A stretch of DNA of 64,000 nt from Tachypleus tridentatus (taxonomy: Eukaryota; Arthropoda; Merostomata; Xiphosura; Limulidae). The position numbers and the translations under genes were made by a program. The stretch covers positions 150,037,592 through 150,101,591 of the forward strand of contig NC_134832.1 in assembly GCF_004210375.1 (NCBI RefSeq), read 5' to 3'. Position 1 is the first letter of the stretch; each line of letters opens with the position of its first letter. Shown one piece after another: positions 24,188-34,137 of this stretch. The notes below the pieces were generated by a model that did no database searches, was not told where the DNA came from, and saw only the letters and a program-made list of their open reading frames with translations.

Positions 24188-24715
24188 CTAATCGGTTTTA
24201 GTAAGTGGAACATATTCAAAAGTAACACTTGTGACAAAAGTTCTGTGTAAAATGTTATGCATCCCTCCGAAACCTCTCTACAGGTGAAATCTGGAGAGGG
24301 TCATTTGTTCCTATTGCTTCTCGAACTGTTCAATATTCTGGAAGCTTCACTTAATTTCTTGTCAGATACGTTTTGTTTTGTTGAAGCAAGGAACTCAAAT
24401 AAGATTGGAGTTGATGTTATCGCTTTCTGGACTTCTGAGTTTTTCTTTCTTACACGAGACTCAAAATGATGAACTTAATTCAAATCTAATTCTTTCCAAA
24501 TCGCTTTGAAGAATATGGAAACATTCCTTTATAATTTTTAATTTTAAACTTTATTAAAAGCGTTGTACGCTTTGCAAAATAACGTGACTCTTAACTGTAT
24601 AGAGAGTAACGAAATTACAAATTAAAAAATAATTATTTTAAAGCATAATAGGCTTGAACAGACCTTTGGCCCTTGAGCGTCGAGCCTACATAAAACCGCC
24701 CCGCAAAGATATTTG
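24188..24715. other. Unassigned sequence
   Basis: No domain recognised in the 70-codon frame at 24257-24469. Confidence 0.3.
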
Positions 24716-24997
24716 TGGCTCGGCATTACCAGGTGGTTAGGGCGCTCGATTCGCAACTTAAGGGTCGCGGATTCGAATCCCTGTCACACCACATATACTC
24801 GATCTTCCAGCCGTGGGATGGGGTCGTTGTAGTGTGACGATCAATCCCAATATTCGTTGCTAAAAGAGAAGAGTTGCTCAAGAGTTGGCGGTGGGTGGTG
24901 ATTACTAGCTTCCTTCTTTCTAGTCTTATACCGCTAAATTAGAGACGGCTTGCGAAGATAGTCCTTGTGTAGCTTTTGCATGGAATTCAAAACAAAC
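24716..24997 (+). mobile_element. SINE family A, diverged full-length copy
   Basis: Head GGCTCGGCATTACCAGGTGG, B box GGATTCGAATCCC, recognisable body with an 8-bp insertion in the AAAAGAG(AAGAGTTG)CTCAAGAG segment. Many mismatches suggest an old insertion. Confidence 0.83.
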
Positions 24998-25177
24998 TAC
25001 TATTGTGGTTCTGCAATTCTAGTTTAAAATGTAACTTAATTGTTCAGTTCGAATACCCTTCACACACAAGCGCTGAACCATCGTGTAGTTACATTGAGGT
25101 ATTAAACCTAAACTTTAAACATCTCACCTTAAGTCCACGTGCGGGGCTGAAGAACGCCCCTGGTTGTCTCTCGGATC

Positions 25178-25460
25178 AGGCCCGGCATGGCAAAGCGTGT
25201 TAAGGCGTGCGACTCGTAATCTGAGGGTCGCGGGTTCGCATTCCGGTCGCGCCAAACATGCTCGCTTTTTCAGCCGTGGGGGCGTTATAATGTGACGGTC
25301 AATCCCACTATTCGTTGGTAAAAGAGTAGCCCAAGAGTTGGCGGTGGGTGGTAATGACTAGCTGCCTTCCCTCTAGTCTTACACTGCTAAATTATGGACG
25401 GCTAGCACAGATAGCCCTCGAATAGCTTTGTGCGAAATTCCAAAACAAACAAACAAACAA
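25178..25460 (+). mobile_element. SINE family A with a perfect 12-bp target-site duplication
   Basis: Full-length copy of the 'AAGCGTGTTAAGGCGTGCGA' head subtype with a simple (AAAC)n tail. GTCTCTCGGATC occurs at 25166-25177 and 25461-25472, exactly bracketing the element. Low divergence from the family and the perfect duplication suggest a fairly recent insertion. Confidence 0.95.
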
Positions 25461-25684
25461 GTCTCTCGGATCTTTGGGCACGTCAAATATAAAACCAAAA
25501 TGGCTGCCATGAATGATGGTGGTAGTAGTGAAACAGATCTTTTAAAATTATGGAAACAACAAAATAGAGAATTTTCTTCTAATCGCTGTGTAGGGGTTTC
25601 AGCTTGGTGTAGCCGCTGTCCAAGGGAGATATAGGAAAACAGCATCTTTGACCAGACAGGACATTTTGCAATCAATGGGCTTAA

Positions 25685-25806
25685 GAGCCCCAGTGGTACA
25701 GTGGTATGTCTGCTGACGTAAACGCCAGAAACCTGCTTTCAATGTCCATAGTGGGCGCAGCACAGATAACCCATTTGTTTCGCTTTGTGCTTAACTACAA
25801 GCGAAA
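25685..25806 (+). mobile_element. SINE family B
   Basis: About 120 bp with GCCCCAGTGGTACAGTGG (A-box region), TATGTCTGCTGACGTAAACG, GGGCGCAGCACAGATAACCC and CTTTGTGCTTAACTACAA. Matches 28018-28138 with many substitutions. Confidence 0.75.
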
Positions 25807-27612
25807 ACTGGACTTAAAGTGTGCAGAACATGTCTTGATGTGAACGTTGACCTGAAATTCTTTGAAATTGAGTATTATACACAGATATAAATGTATAACA
25901 GTCTCTTCACATTTTAATTATATGATCTACAATGGTTTACTACAGATAACATAGTAGTATTTACTTGAACATTAGACCTGGGTGGTGGTGGTTAGGTCAG
26001 TAAAATGAGAATGAGAGGGTGATAGGAAATGGATCCCCAGGATGATAAATATTAAATAATAATGGGTGGATTTTTTAGCCTTGTAAGAGTTGCTTGTAAG
26101 TACTTTTTGCAACTTATACTAGTCTAATAGGCCTAAGCTACCATGGTAACGGGTCAATTCGGACTTTATTGGCTATAATGACTCGATTGCCTTAACCACC
26201 GGGCCATTACGTGTTTTTAACAACGCATTCTTTAACTAGTCTCTTGGAAATTATCTTGAATTCGAAAAAGTGTATGCTTAATTAGAATAATGCTTCGCCA
26301 TATTGAAAAGGACGTTCACACTACAACAATTGTTGTTGTAGCAAATAGCTTATTTGAATAATGTTGCTACCATATTGCGTTTGTTGTGTTCCAGCCGGCC
26401 TGAAGAGCTCTGAGTTGAGCAAAACGCGTCGTGGTTAGTGGCTATGACAAATATTCTGTGGTTGTAATACTATTATTATTGTACACTTTTCTAATGTAAT
26501 GTTAAACAACATAATAAAGATTTTGACAAGTGCAAGAAGTTATTTCTGCTGTAGATTGCTGAAGGAATTTGCAAATTTTGACACCAGGGGCAATCTGCGA
26601 TGGCCTTTCATAATATTGGACTCATAAAGTCGTTAGAAGACAACAGTACTCGCTAGCAACTATAACCGAATAGTGGGATTTAATCATCAATCTCACATCA
26701 CATTCGTGCACTCAAGTGAGGAAAGTCATTTTGTGACAACCGAACACGAGTCATGTACCCTTATATTACCAATCAATCATGCTTATCTACCATGGCATGT
26801 TCCACAAATATCTGATATGTTACTTGAATATGTCTTATAGAATTTAAAACAAACTGAAGCAGTTGAGCATACCTGACCTAAAGTAATCATTTATGTTTAT
26901 TTATAAGTGTAGAACAACGCCATACATCTGGTGCATTGACGTTATTAATCATAAACTATGATATAATAGAAAACTAACTTGATAAAACGTGCTTTGTATT
27001 AATTGCTCTCGTGGTCTTATGAATCATACATTTTTGCCGGTAAACGATTTTAGAGCACATTCTATAAAAATTAACCCTAAGTTGATTCCTCCCTTCACGT
27101 TTCAATCAACTTGTCAGTCTAGCTCGAAGTGGCTGAAGTGGAACAAAGAGGGAGTAGGAGTAAAAGCAGGATTCACCAGATCAAACTCGTTCTTGGCTGT
27201 TACGTGAGGAGAATTACAATGACGTCATGATACTAGCATGGGACCCGGATGAAGCTTACGTATGTGACAAATAAATCTTAACTTACAGTCACAGGGTTCT
27301 AGCGGGTGATAAGTAAAATCTATTGGTTATTATCGTCTAAGCAGATTTCTGATCGAGTTTATTGCTTTAAAGTAACGTTGTTCCTTTGAGAAAAAACTAT
27401 TACTGTTAGATATCAGTTAGGATACTGATGGATAAAACAGGCCGTTATCTTCTGATCCTAAAGTTGTAATCCACTTTAAAAACTTAAATTTATGGTTCTT
27501 TTTTATATTCTCTCCTTTTCGTAGCATTTTATTAACGTCTTCTTTAGTATTTTTTTTTTATTTCCTTAAGTTGATGACCTATTGTAGAAAATCAAGGTTG
27601 ACTACAACTAAG
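25807..27612. other. Unassigned sequence with a SINE head fragment
   Basis: No gene recognised. At 26180-26212 the reverse complement of a family A tRNA-like head (ACTCGATTGCCTTAACCACC) survives without the rest of the element. An open frame at 26989-27207 has no recognisable domain. Confidence 0.35.
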
Positions 27613-27705
27613 ACGCCCCCTCTAGGCTTAGTGGTAAGTATGAAGGTTTACAACGCTGAAGACTAGATTTCGAGGTTTTGCAGACACGTGCTTTTAACAA
27701 ACGAA
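27613..27705 (+). mobile_element. SINE family B, diverged partial copy
   Basis: GCCCCCTCTAGGCTTAGTGG, TTTACAACGCTGAAGAC and GATTTCGAGGTTTTGCAGAC match the head half of family B; the 3' part is unrecognisable. Confidence 0.5.
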
Positions 27706-27938
27706 AACAACTAAGATTCGTAATTAATACTTTGTAATATGAAATGGTGGTTATGGACAGAAATACAGGTCTTTGAAGTCATACATTGTTTTTAAATGGT
27801 TTGATCAGCTTTCCATTTTCACATACCTCTCGACAACAGTAATTAAGATTGACTTAATTAATGATCGAAATCAAATCTTCTGCAGTTTAGTACAGCTTGT
27901 ATTTCTCATGTTATACAGAAGGTTTTATTAAGTTAATA

Positions 27939-27951
27939 CCACTAGATGGCG
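27939..27951 (+). promoter_or_regulatory. CTCF-core-like word
   Basis: CCACTAGATGGCG fits the 13-base degenerate CTCF core CCASYAGRKGGCR at every position. Such words occur by chance and in old repeats, so binding is only a possibility. Confidence 0.2.
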
Positions 27952-28017
27952 ATATTCCTTTTTATCTCGCTTAATCTCTTCTTGGAATCTCGTCGTACAA
28001 AAATACACATTAATATA

Positions 28018-28138
28018 GGCCCCCCAGTGGCTCAGCGACATGTCTGAGGACTTACAACGCTAAAACCGAGTTTCGATACCCGTGGTGGGCAGAGCACAGA
28101 TAGCCTATTGTGTAGCTTTGTGCTTAATTGAAAACAAC
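28018..28138 (+). mobile_element. SINE family B with a perfect 12-bp target-site duplication
   Basis: Best-preserved family B copy: GGCCCCCCAGTGGCTCAGCG head, GGACTTACAACGCTAAAACC, TTTCGATACCCGTGGTGGGC (B-box region), AGAGCACAGATAGCC, then TGTGTAGCTTTGTGCTTAAT. CACATTAATATA lies at 28006-28017 and 28139-28150, defining both ends. It works as the reference copy for the other family B fragments in this window. Confidence 0.92.
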
Positions 28139-28150
28139 CACATTAATATA

Positions 28151-28651
28151 GTTTATTTTATTTTTTATGCAGAAATTTAGCTCAGTGCAGTGAATATTTA
28201 TTTTAGTACAGTGTATATTCTTCCCTTTAGTGTATATTCTCAGTATATTTGTTTAGTAAGATATGTGCGTGTGGTTTGCTCTTTTGTTATTGTTTTCTTA
28301 TCCAGACGCGTTGTTTAGAGTAGTGTATATTACTATATGTGATACCATATTTTTATTACTTTTGAAAACATAAAGTTTAATTAACTTCTTTTTGTTCAAC
28401 ACAAATGCAACTTTCAGTTTTAAAGTTTAAATTTCATTCTTAAACAGATATATGACTTAGAATAAATAGTGTGTGTATTGCATTTTGATATTAAATATTA
28501 TTTAGTATAGTGTATATTCTCTGTTTTACATATAAATTGGGCTTAATAACAGTGTATACTGCTCTTGTCATATGTAGCGAAGAACAGCATGTTTGCTGCT
28601 ATTTGTCGTTGTTAGATTTTGATATGATTGGGCTGGAGTCATTCCATACTA
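28151..28651. other. Unassigned AT-rich sequence
   Basis: Contains several loosely repeated AGTGTATATTCT words (28205-28560) suggestive of a decayed repeat; no gene. Confidence 0.35.
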
Positions 28652-28739
28652 GGTGTCTGTAACTTGTTTGCGATAAATGTCAACAATAAACGGACAGTAC
28701 ACAATCCACTTGTTTTACACTCGTTACACTATCGGTTAT

Positions 28740-29021
28740 GCCCGGCATGGCCAAGCGTTGTAAGGTGTGCGACTCGTAATCTGAGGGCCGTGGGTTCGCA
28801 TCCCCGTTGCGCCAAACATGCTCGCTCTTTCATCCGTGGGGCGTTATAATGTGACGGTCAATCCCATTATTCGTTGGTAAAAGAGTAGCCCAAGAGTTGG
28901 CGGTGGGTGGTGATGACTAGCTGCCTTCCCTCTAGTCTTACACTGCTAAATTAGGGACGGCTAGCACAGATAGCCCTCGAGTAACTTTGTCCGAATTTCA
29001 AAAACAAAAACAAACAAACAT
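28740..29021 (+). mobile_element. SINE family A inserted in Gypsy copy 1
   Basis: Full-length, 'AAGCGTTGTAAGGTGTGCGA' head subtype, (AAAC)n-like tail. TATCGGTTAT (28730-28739) and TATTGGTTAT (29022-29031) form a 10-bp flanking duplication with one mismatch. It interrupts the homology between the two Gypsy-derived blocks, so it is younger than the retrotransposon. Confidence 0.9.
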
Positions 29022-29219
29022 TATTGGTTATCACCATTGTATCTAAAACTCTAAATAATTATATTTTCTAATTAAAATTTGACATTGGCTAGTTCAGTTA
29101 CTTTAGAATCCAACTGATGAGACGAATTATTTCTGATCTCCCCTTATATCATATATAATAGTGATAAATTCACTTACAAGACCCCATGAGTTATTGCTGC
29201 TGTAACTAGAACTTTAAAT

Positions 29220-29339
29220 GTCCTCCGCTGGTATAGCGGTAAACCTAAGGATTTACAACGCTAAAATCAGGGGTTCGATTCTCCTCGATAGACTCAGCGG
29301 ATAGCCTGATGTGCCTTTGCTATAAGGAAACACAAACAT
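29220..29339 (+). mobile_element. SINE family C (third tRNA-headed family)
   Basis: 120 bp: GTCCTCCGCTGGTATAGCGG (A-box-like head), GGATTTACAACGCTAAAATC (anticodon arm), AGGGGTTCGATTCTCCTCG (B box), then GACTCAGCGGATAGCC and an AC-rich end. A perfect 11-bp duplication, GAACTTTAAAT, flanks it (29209-29219 and 29340-29350). The anticodon-arm region resembles family B but the body differs, so I treat it as a separate family. Confidence 0.88.
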
Positions 29340-30214
29340 GAACTTTAAATAATTTTCGTCAAAGTCCACAGATACGGGTTCAATTATTTTAGAACACTTT
29401 GACAGATTCCTCTTCTTATCTTTGTTAAACTGTGAAACTCACTTTAAATGTTACCTGTTATGGTTAAACTAACAGTCATGCAATTTAACTTCATTTTCAC
29501 CTAACTTAACCTTTACTGACTTAACTTTTTTCCAACATATTAATTTAATTTGCGATCACTATACCACATATATATATAGACATACATCCAAATGAGGCCT
29601 GTAAATTTCTATGATGTAACAATACTCACTTAAGGTAACGCGAAAATGCCTAACATTCGAGTACTGTGACGTTTAATTACAACAGTTAAAACTACCTGCA
29701 CAATGACAACTCTTACAGAGTTACGTAAGGGAATTTGTTATAACTAATTCCTTTAAAATAATCTACTTTTCACAGTTGTCATGAAACTAGATAATTTTAT
29801 TAAATATTATATCAATAAATACTCTGAATAATAACTCTTACGCTAAACAGTCTTTTATATCAACATTAAGCCTCTCTTCAAGAAAGAAATATTTATAATA
29901 TTTTTACGCTATATACAACAATTATTTTTCAGTTCATATCCTAAGGTAGGGATTCATCTTGATAGAATCCCTTGTCTTCATCGTGATCATGTGTCTCTAT
30001 AGTTCGTCTTTCCTGTTCTATCTAATTAACAGTATGGTGTTGTATCTCTTTCTTCAGTTCTTCACTTATGTTGACGTTTCTGTACGTCTCATCTCCAACC
30101 AGTGGTCTTAGGCCTAATATGTTTTTATTTCCTATAACAAAGTCACTGTCTTCAGATATTGTTTCTATGACAAACACACCTGCCATGTTCATCTGTACTT
30201 CAATAGCTCTACTT

Positions 30215-30403
30215 GTGAGGCCCTCTCACAGTACCTTTTCAACATATTGTCATGGTAGACCTTGGTCTTCCCATTCACTTTCATTTTATAGTGCATCTTG
30301 TTGACCACTTTCCGTACTGCAAAAGGTCCTTTCTACTGCCAGTTGTATTTGTTGTTGACTGTGGGTAGCAGAATTATGACTTTTTGTCCGACCTCAAAAT
30401 GTC
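30215..30403 (-). pseudogene. Gypsy integrase C-terminal tail fragment, copy 1
   Basis: The minus-strand frame shows the typical Gypsy integrase tail: a strand-rich segment with FEVGQKVIILLPT, then KGPFAVRKVVNK, then KVNGKTKVYHDNMLKRY. One in-frame TAG falls just before KGPF. The integrase catalytic core is not present. In a working element this part binds DNA during integration. Here it is a dead relic. Confidence 0.8.
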
Positions 30404-31215
30404 AATCCTTGTTTACTAACTGATCTACATTGTATTGATAAAATACCAGTCTGGTGGTTGTCTGTAGTTATACTGACTGATCTATCCTGTTTCAGGTTTT
30501 ATAGGACCACATTCTTTACAGTAAGTGTCTGTTATTTGTTTGCAATGAAGTTCAACAATAAACTGATAGTACACTATCCACTTCTTTTAAAATACTATAT
30601 TTAAAACAAGTCAACGTATTTACAAAATTTTGCTATATAACTGTTTAACTACACTTGAATCTACAACTTTAAATAATGCTCTTTTTTGTGTCAAAAAGTC
30701 CACACAGAATAATGATTTAGTTGTTTTAGAACTCAATTGACAAGACACATTTTTATTCTCCAGCAATGTTGTTACAATACAGTCTGTGATACTTTCACTT
30801 TAGAAATCACCCGTTACAGACAGTCATGCAATCTAACTTCACATTTTCACTTTTACTTTCATTAAATTACTTACTTTCTCTGTTTACACGTATTTATAAC
30901 ACGTGGAAGAAAAACCTATATATATATATATATCCGTCCCGTAATAACAATATTATTAAAACATAGTGCAACAATTAAATTACACACACACAACGTACTA
31001 TTCGTATAGAGTTATATAACGAAACTTAATATAACTATCGTTTTTAAAATAATTAACTTGTTAAACTTTTTCATGAAACTATATAATCATTAAATATTCA
31101 ATCACTGAATAAACTAAATAATACGTTTTAAAATAAACAGTCTTCTCCATCCAAAAGTAAGTTCGTCTTCAAGAAAAATATTTACAATATTTTTACACAA
31201 TAGTTGGCTGGTCAG

Positions 31216-31284
31216 AATTAAGCACAAAGTTACACAATAGGCTATCTGTGTTCTGTCCACCACGGGTATCGAAAGCTGGTTTAC
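31216..31284 (-). mobile_element. SINE family B fragment in Gypsy copy 2
   Basis: GAATTAAGCACAAAGTTAC, AATAGGCTATCTGTGTTCTG and ACCACGGGTATCGAAAGC are the reverse complement of the 3' half of family B. Absent from the corresponding place in Gypsy copy 1 (about 29925), so it is a later insertion, 5'-truncated. Confidence 0.65.
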
Positions 31285-31437
31285 ACTATATACAAAGACT
31301 ATTCTTAGTCCGTACTCAAAGTCTCTTCATGTGTGGTCTTTATCAACTCTTGTTGGTTTCTCATCTGGTAGGACCTCACCTTGACAGGATCCCTTGTTAT
31401 AGTCTCGATCTTGTGTTGACCAAGGTCTTTTTTTCCA

Positions 31438-31710
31438 GGCCCGGCATGGCCAGGTGGTTAAGGCACTCGACTCATAATCTGAAGTTGCGCGTTCAAATCT
31501 CCATTATACTAAATATGCTCACCATTTCAGCCGTGGGGAAGCTATAATGTGGCGGTCAATCCCATTATTCTTTGGTAAAAGAGTAGCCCAAGAGTTGGCG
31601 GTGGATGGTGATGACTAGCTGCCATCCTTCTTGTCTTACACTGCTAAATTAGGGACGGCTAGCACAGATTGCCCTCGTATAGCTTTACACGAAATTCGAA
31701 AATAAACAAA
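31438..31710 (+). mobile_element. SINE family A inserted in Gypsy copy 2
   Basis: GGCCCGGCATGGCCAGGTGG head, CTCATAATCTGAAG anticodon arm, diverged B box (GTTCAAATCTCC), typical body and A-rich tail. It sits inside sequence colinear with 29940-30060 of copy 1, where no SINE is present. Confidence 0.88.
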
Positions 31711-32479
31711 GAAACCTTTCTTTTCTAATCTATTTATATACTGGAACAGTAGTTTTCTGCTTCTTTCTTCTGCTTTCTAGTCAGTTATTCACTTATGTTG
31801 ACGTCTTTGTACGTCTCATCTCCACCAATGGTCTTAGGTCTCGTGGGTCTTTATCTTCTATAACAAAATCATTGTCATTAGGTTCTGCTACTGGGACAAC
31901 CACACCTGCCATGACCATTTTCACCTAATAGTTTCATCTGTTTTGTTCTCTTCCCTCTCGATGTTCCTCTTCAAAAGATTGGTTCTGTTTATCTTTGTAT
32001 TTCTGTCCACTTTCACCTGATCGTACCTTCTACTGATAATGTCTTGCACTTCTCAAGGTCTTTTCTACTAGAGGGTTAGTTTGTTGTTGTCAGTATGTAG
32101 CAGGACAAAGATCTTCTGTCTGACCTTTAAATGTCGTTTGTGGTCTTCTTATTATAGAAGTGCTTCTTTACTGTCTTCGATGGGGTTTCCCTCCCCAGTA
32201 GAACTGTCTTGATAGATCCAATACACAACTCCTTTCTGTAGGTTTTATTTCTTTGATATTTTGCTTCACTTTTTTTCGGTGACCTTAAAAGGTTTCTGCA
32301 GTGACAGGTCTTTCTTTTGTACTTTATTTAGTTATCTTAAACTTACATCCGGAATATCACTTTTTGTTATTTGTAACAGCATGATATCTCGCTTGATCCT
32401 CTTTCCTTGAGTTCTAGTGGTGACTGTAGATGCTTCAGGTCTTTTTTATAGTTCCAGTTCCTTCAATTTCTATTAAGTT

Positions 32480-32853
32480 GTATGTTTTCAATTACCAAGT
32501 CGTTTATTGGTGCCTCCACACACATGATCTCAAGGTCTCCTATATAGTATAGGCCCTGTACTATAGGGTATCCACTTTCATTTGGGCTATGGGAAAATTT
32601 CTCAGTGTTTTGTCAATTAGCACACACAGGTGTACTTTCCTCTAATTTGTCCACCAGATACTAGACTGCTTCTTATTACTGTGCCATTGCACCCAGTGTC
32701 TTGTAGGACTTTCACTTTCTTGTCTCTTACATATCCTTTACCTATTGACATGTAATTTTTTTTATCATCTCTTGCCATATGAAGCACGCTTCGATCACAA
32801 TTGGTAATGTTGCCCAATTTAGGTCGACTGTTAGTCGTACACTGGTTAATCAT
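32480..32853 (-). pseudogene. Gypsy aspartic protease fragment
   Basis: Minus-strand frame 32853-32617 contains KVLQDTGCNGTVIRSSLV, the retropepsin active-site region. The usual D-T/S-G triad reads DTG, followed by the expected hydrophobic stretch. Further on, in a shifted frame, the C-terminal half (VDTLYCTG, VCVEAPINDLVIENI-like) is still recognisable down to about 32480. In the intact element this enzyme processes the gag-pol polyprotein. Here frameshifts and loss of downstream pol make it inert. Confidence 0.75.
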
Positions 32854-32994
32854 GGAAACGTCACTTTCTTTCTGTGATGAGTTGTCTCCATTATATTTCT
32901 TCTGGCAGTAACATCCTTGGTGACTATTTTCTTGTATCTTATTAGCACTATCTTTGTAAGTAGCTTCAGCTACTTTATGTTGAAATTTTCACTG

Positions 32995-33189
32995 CTACTT
33001 GTTGGCATTAGATTTGCACTCTTTTACAATGTGTTCGAAATTATAACAAATACAGCATCTCTTCTCCCATTCGTCCATTGAGTTGTTATTATCTTTGATG
33101 GTTTTCAGTTTCTGGACAACCATCACTGGTTTCGACTTTAACTGGGCATTCTTGGACCTGCCAGTTATGTTACCTCCATGGACTTCCAT
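32995..33189 (-). pseudogene. Gypsy gag zinc-knuckle fragment
   Basis: Contains CCICYNFEHIVKEC, a perfect CX2CX4HX4C retroviral-type zinc knuckle, preceded by a lysine-rich stretch. It is the nucleic-acid-binding end of gag and lies between the gag core and the protease, as in Gypsy elements. Confidence 0.8.
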
Positions 33190-33289
33190 ATATACTGTTC
33201 TGCCAGCTTTATAACCTAGTCCACTTCTTTTGGTGCTCTCGACTTTAGGGACAGTGATAAGTCAGTTGAGCACGTGATTATGAACTATT

Positions 33290-33830
33290 CACATATTAGT
33301 ACATCAGCCAGTCCTTCAAAAACGACGTTGTCACATTTGTTGAGCACGTTAGTCCATCTCGTGAAGCATTACCGTTGACGTGCCACAAACTGAAATGCAG
33401 TTTCTCTAGTGAAGGGTTTGACTTCTTTGAACTTTCAAAGAAAACCTTCTTCAGCCACGTCACTTTTAACTTGTCGTAGTCCACGGCATCTTCTGACGCC
33501 ATGCCTGCGTATACCTGTAGGTCTTTTCTTGTGAGAAGTGGCCTAAGATAAACTGTCCAGTCACCTTTGCCCCAGTTATGACCTTGGGCGAATTTTTTCA
33601 TGTGTCTGTTCATCATATTTGGGCAGCTTGGGCTCATTCTGTTCAGACATCTCCATTTCTAGTCTGTCTTCTCTCATCTTCCAGTCTTTATTTACTGTTT
33701 TCATTTCTCATCCTCCCACTGCTCTTTCTAGTTCTTGTTGTTGTGTAACAAACTCTTTTAGTTCATTGTATTCTAACCCAAGATGTTTAGCTCTTTCAAC
33801 CTGTTATCAAAATCGGTTGAAGTGGTTGCA
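33290..33830 (-). pseudogene. Gypsy gag core fragment
   Basis: The frame 33637-33296 has WTVYLRPLLTRKDLQVYAGM and DYDKLKVTWLKK, matching the helical gag/SCAN-like core of Gypsy elements. Upstream on the minus strand (33830-33640) a charged coiled-coil-like segment (EFVTQQQELERAVGG) continues with one stop. It would assemble the particle in a live element; this copy has stops and frameshifts. Confidence 0.75.
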
Positions 33831-33848
33831 TAACACGATTTTCAACCT

Positions 33849-34128
33849 GGCCCGGCATGGCCAAGCGTGTTAAGGCGTCCGACTCGTCATCTGAGGGTCG
33901 CGGGTTCGCATCCCCGTCGCGCCAAACATGCTCGCCCTTTCAGCCGTGGTGGCGTTATAATGTGACGGTCAATCCCACTATTCGTTGGTAAAAGAGTAGC
34001 CCAAGAGTTAGCGGTGGGTGGTGATGACTAGCTGCCTTCCTTCTAGTCTTACACTGCTAAATTAGGGACGGCCAGCACAGATAGCCCTCGAGTAGCTTTG
34101 TGCGAAATTCAAAAACAAAAAACAAATC
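33849..34128 (+). mobile_element. SINE family A with a 9-bp target-site duplication
   Basis: Full-length, close to family consensus (GGCCCGGCATGGCCAAGCGT; GCGGGTTCGCATCCCCG). TTTCAACCT lies at 33840-33848 and 34129-34137. The insertion falls in the second unit of an older ~46-bp tandem duplication (see findings). Confidence 0.92.
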
Positions 34129-34137
34129 TTTCAACCT

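Larger units (their letters stand above)
28652..30480 (-). mobile_element. Gypsy-type LTR retrotransposon remnant, copy 1 (pol 3' end plus LTR-like DNA)
   Basis: This block is homologous, in the same order, to 30521-32160. Matches pair 28661 with 30525 (ACAATAAACGGACAGTACAC / ACAATAAACTGATAGTACAC), 29480 with 30820 (CAGTCATGCAATYTAACTTC) and 30063 with 31789 (CACTTATGTTGACGTYT). The right part encodes, on the minus strand, the C-terminal integrase tail of a Gypsy element (see 30215-30403). The left part is non-coding and AT-rich and is probably LTR. Two SINEs (28740-29021 and 29220-29339) interrupt it. Gag, protease, reverse transcriptase and RNase H are absent. An old, dead fragment. Confidence 0.7.
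30521..33840 (-). mobile_element. Gypsy-type LTR retrotransposon remnant, copy 2 (gag, protease, integrase tail, LTR-like DNA)
   Basis: Reading along the minus strand: gag (33830-33290), zinc knuckle (33189-32995), aspartic protease region (32853-32480), integrase tail (about 32115-31960), then non-coding LTR-like DNA (31300-30521) homologous to copy 1. Only ~350 bp separate the protease and integrase tail, so reverse transcriptase, RNase H and the integrase core have been deleted. Frameshifts and stops occur throughout. Interrupted by a family B SINE fragment (31216) and a family A SINE (31438). Non-functional. Confidence 0.78.
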
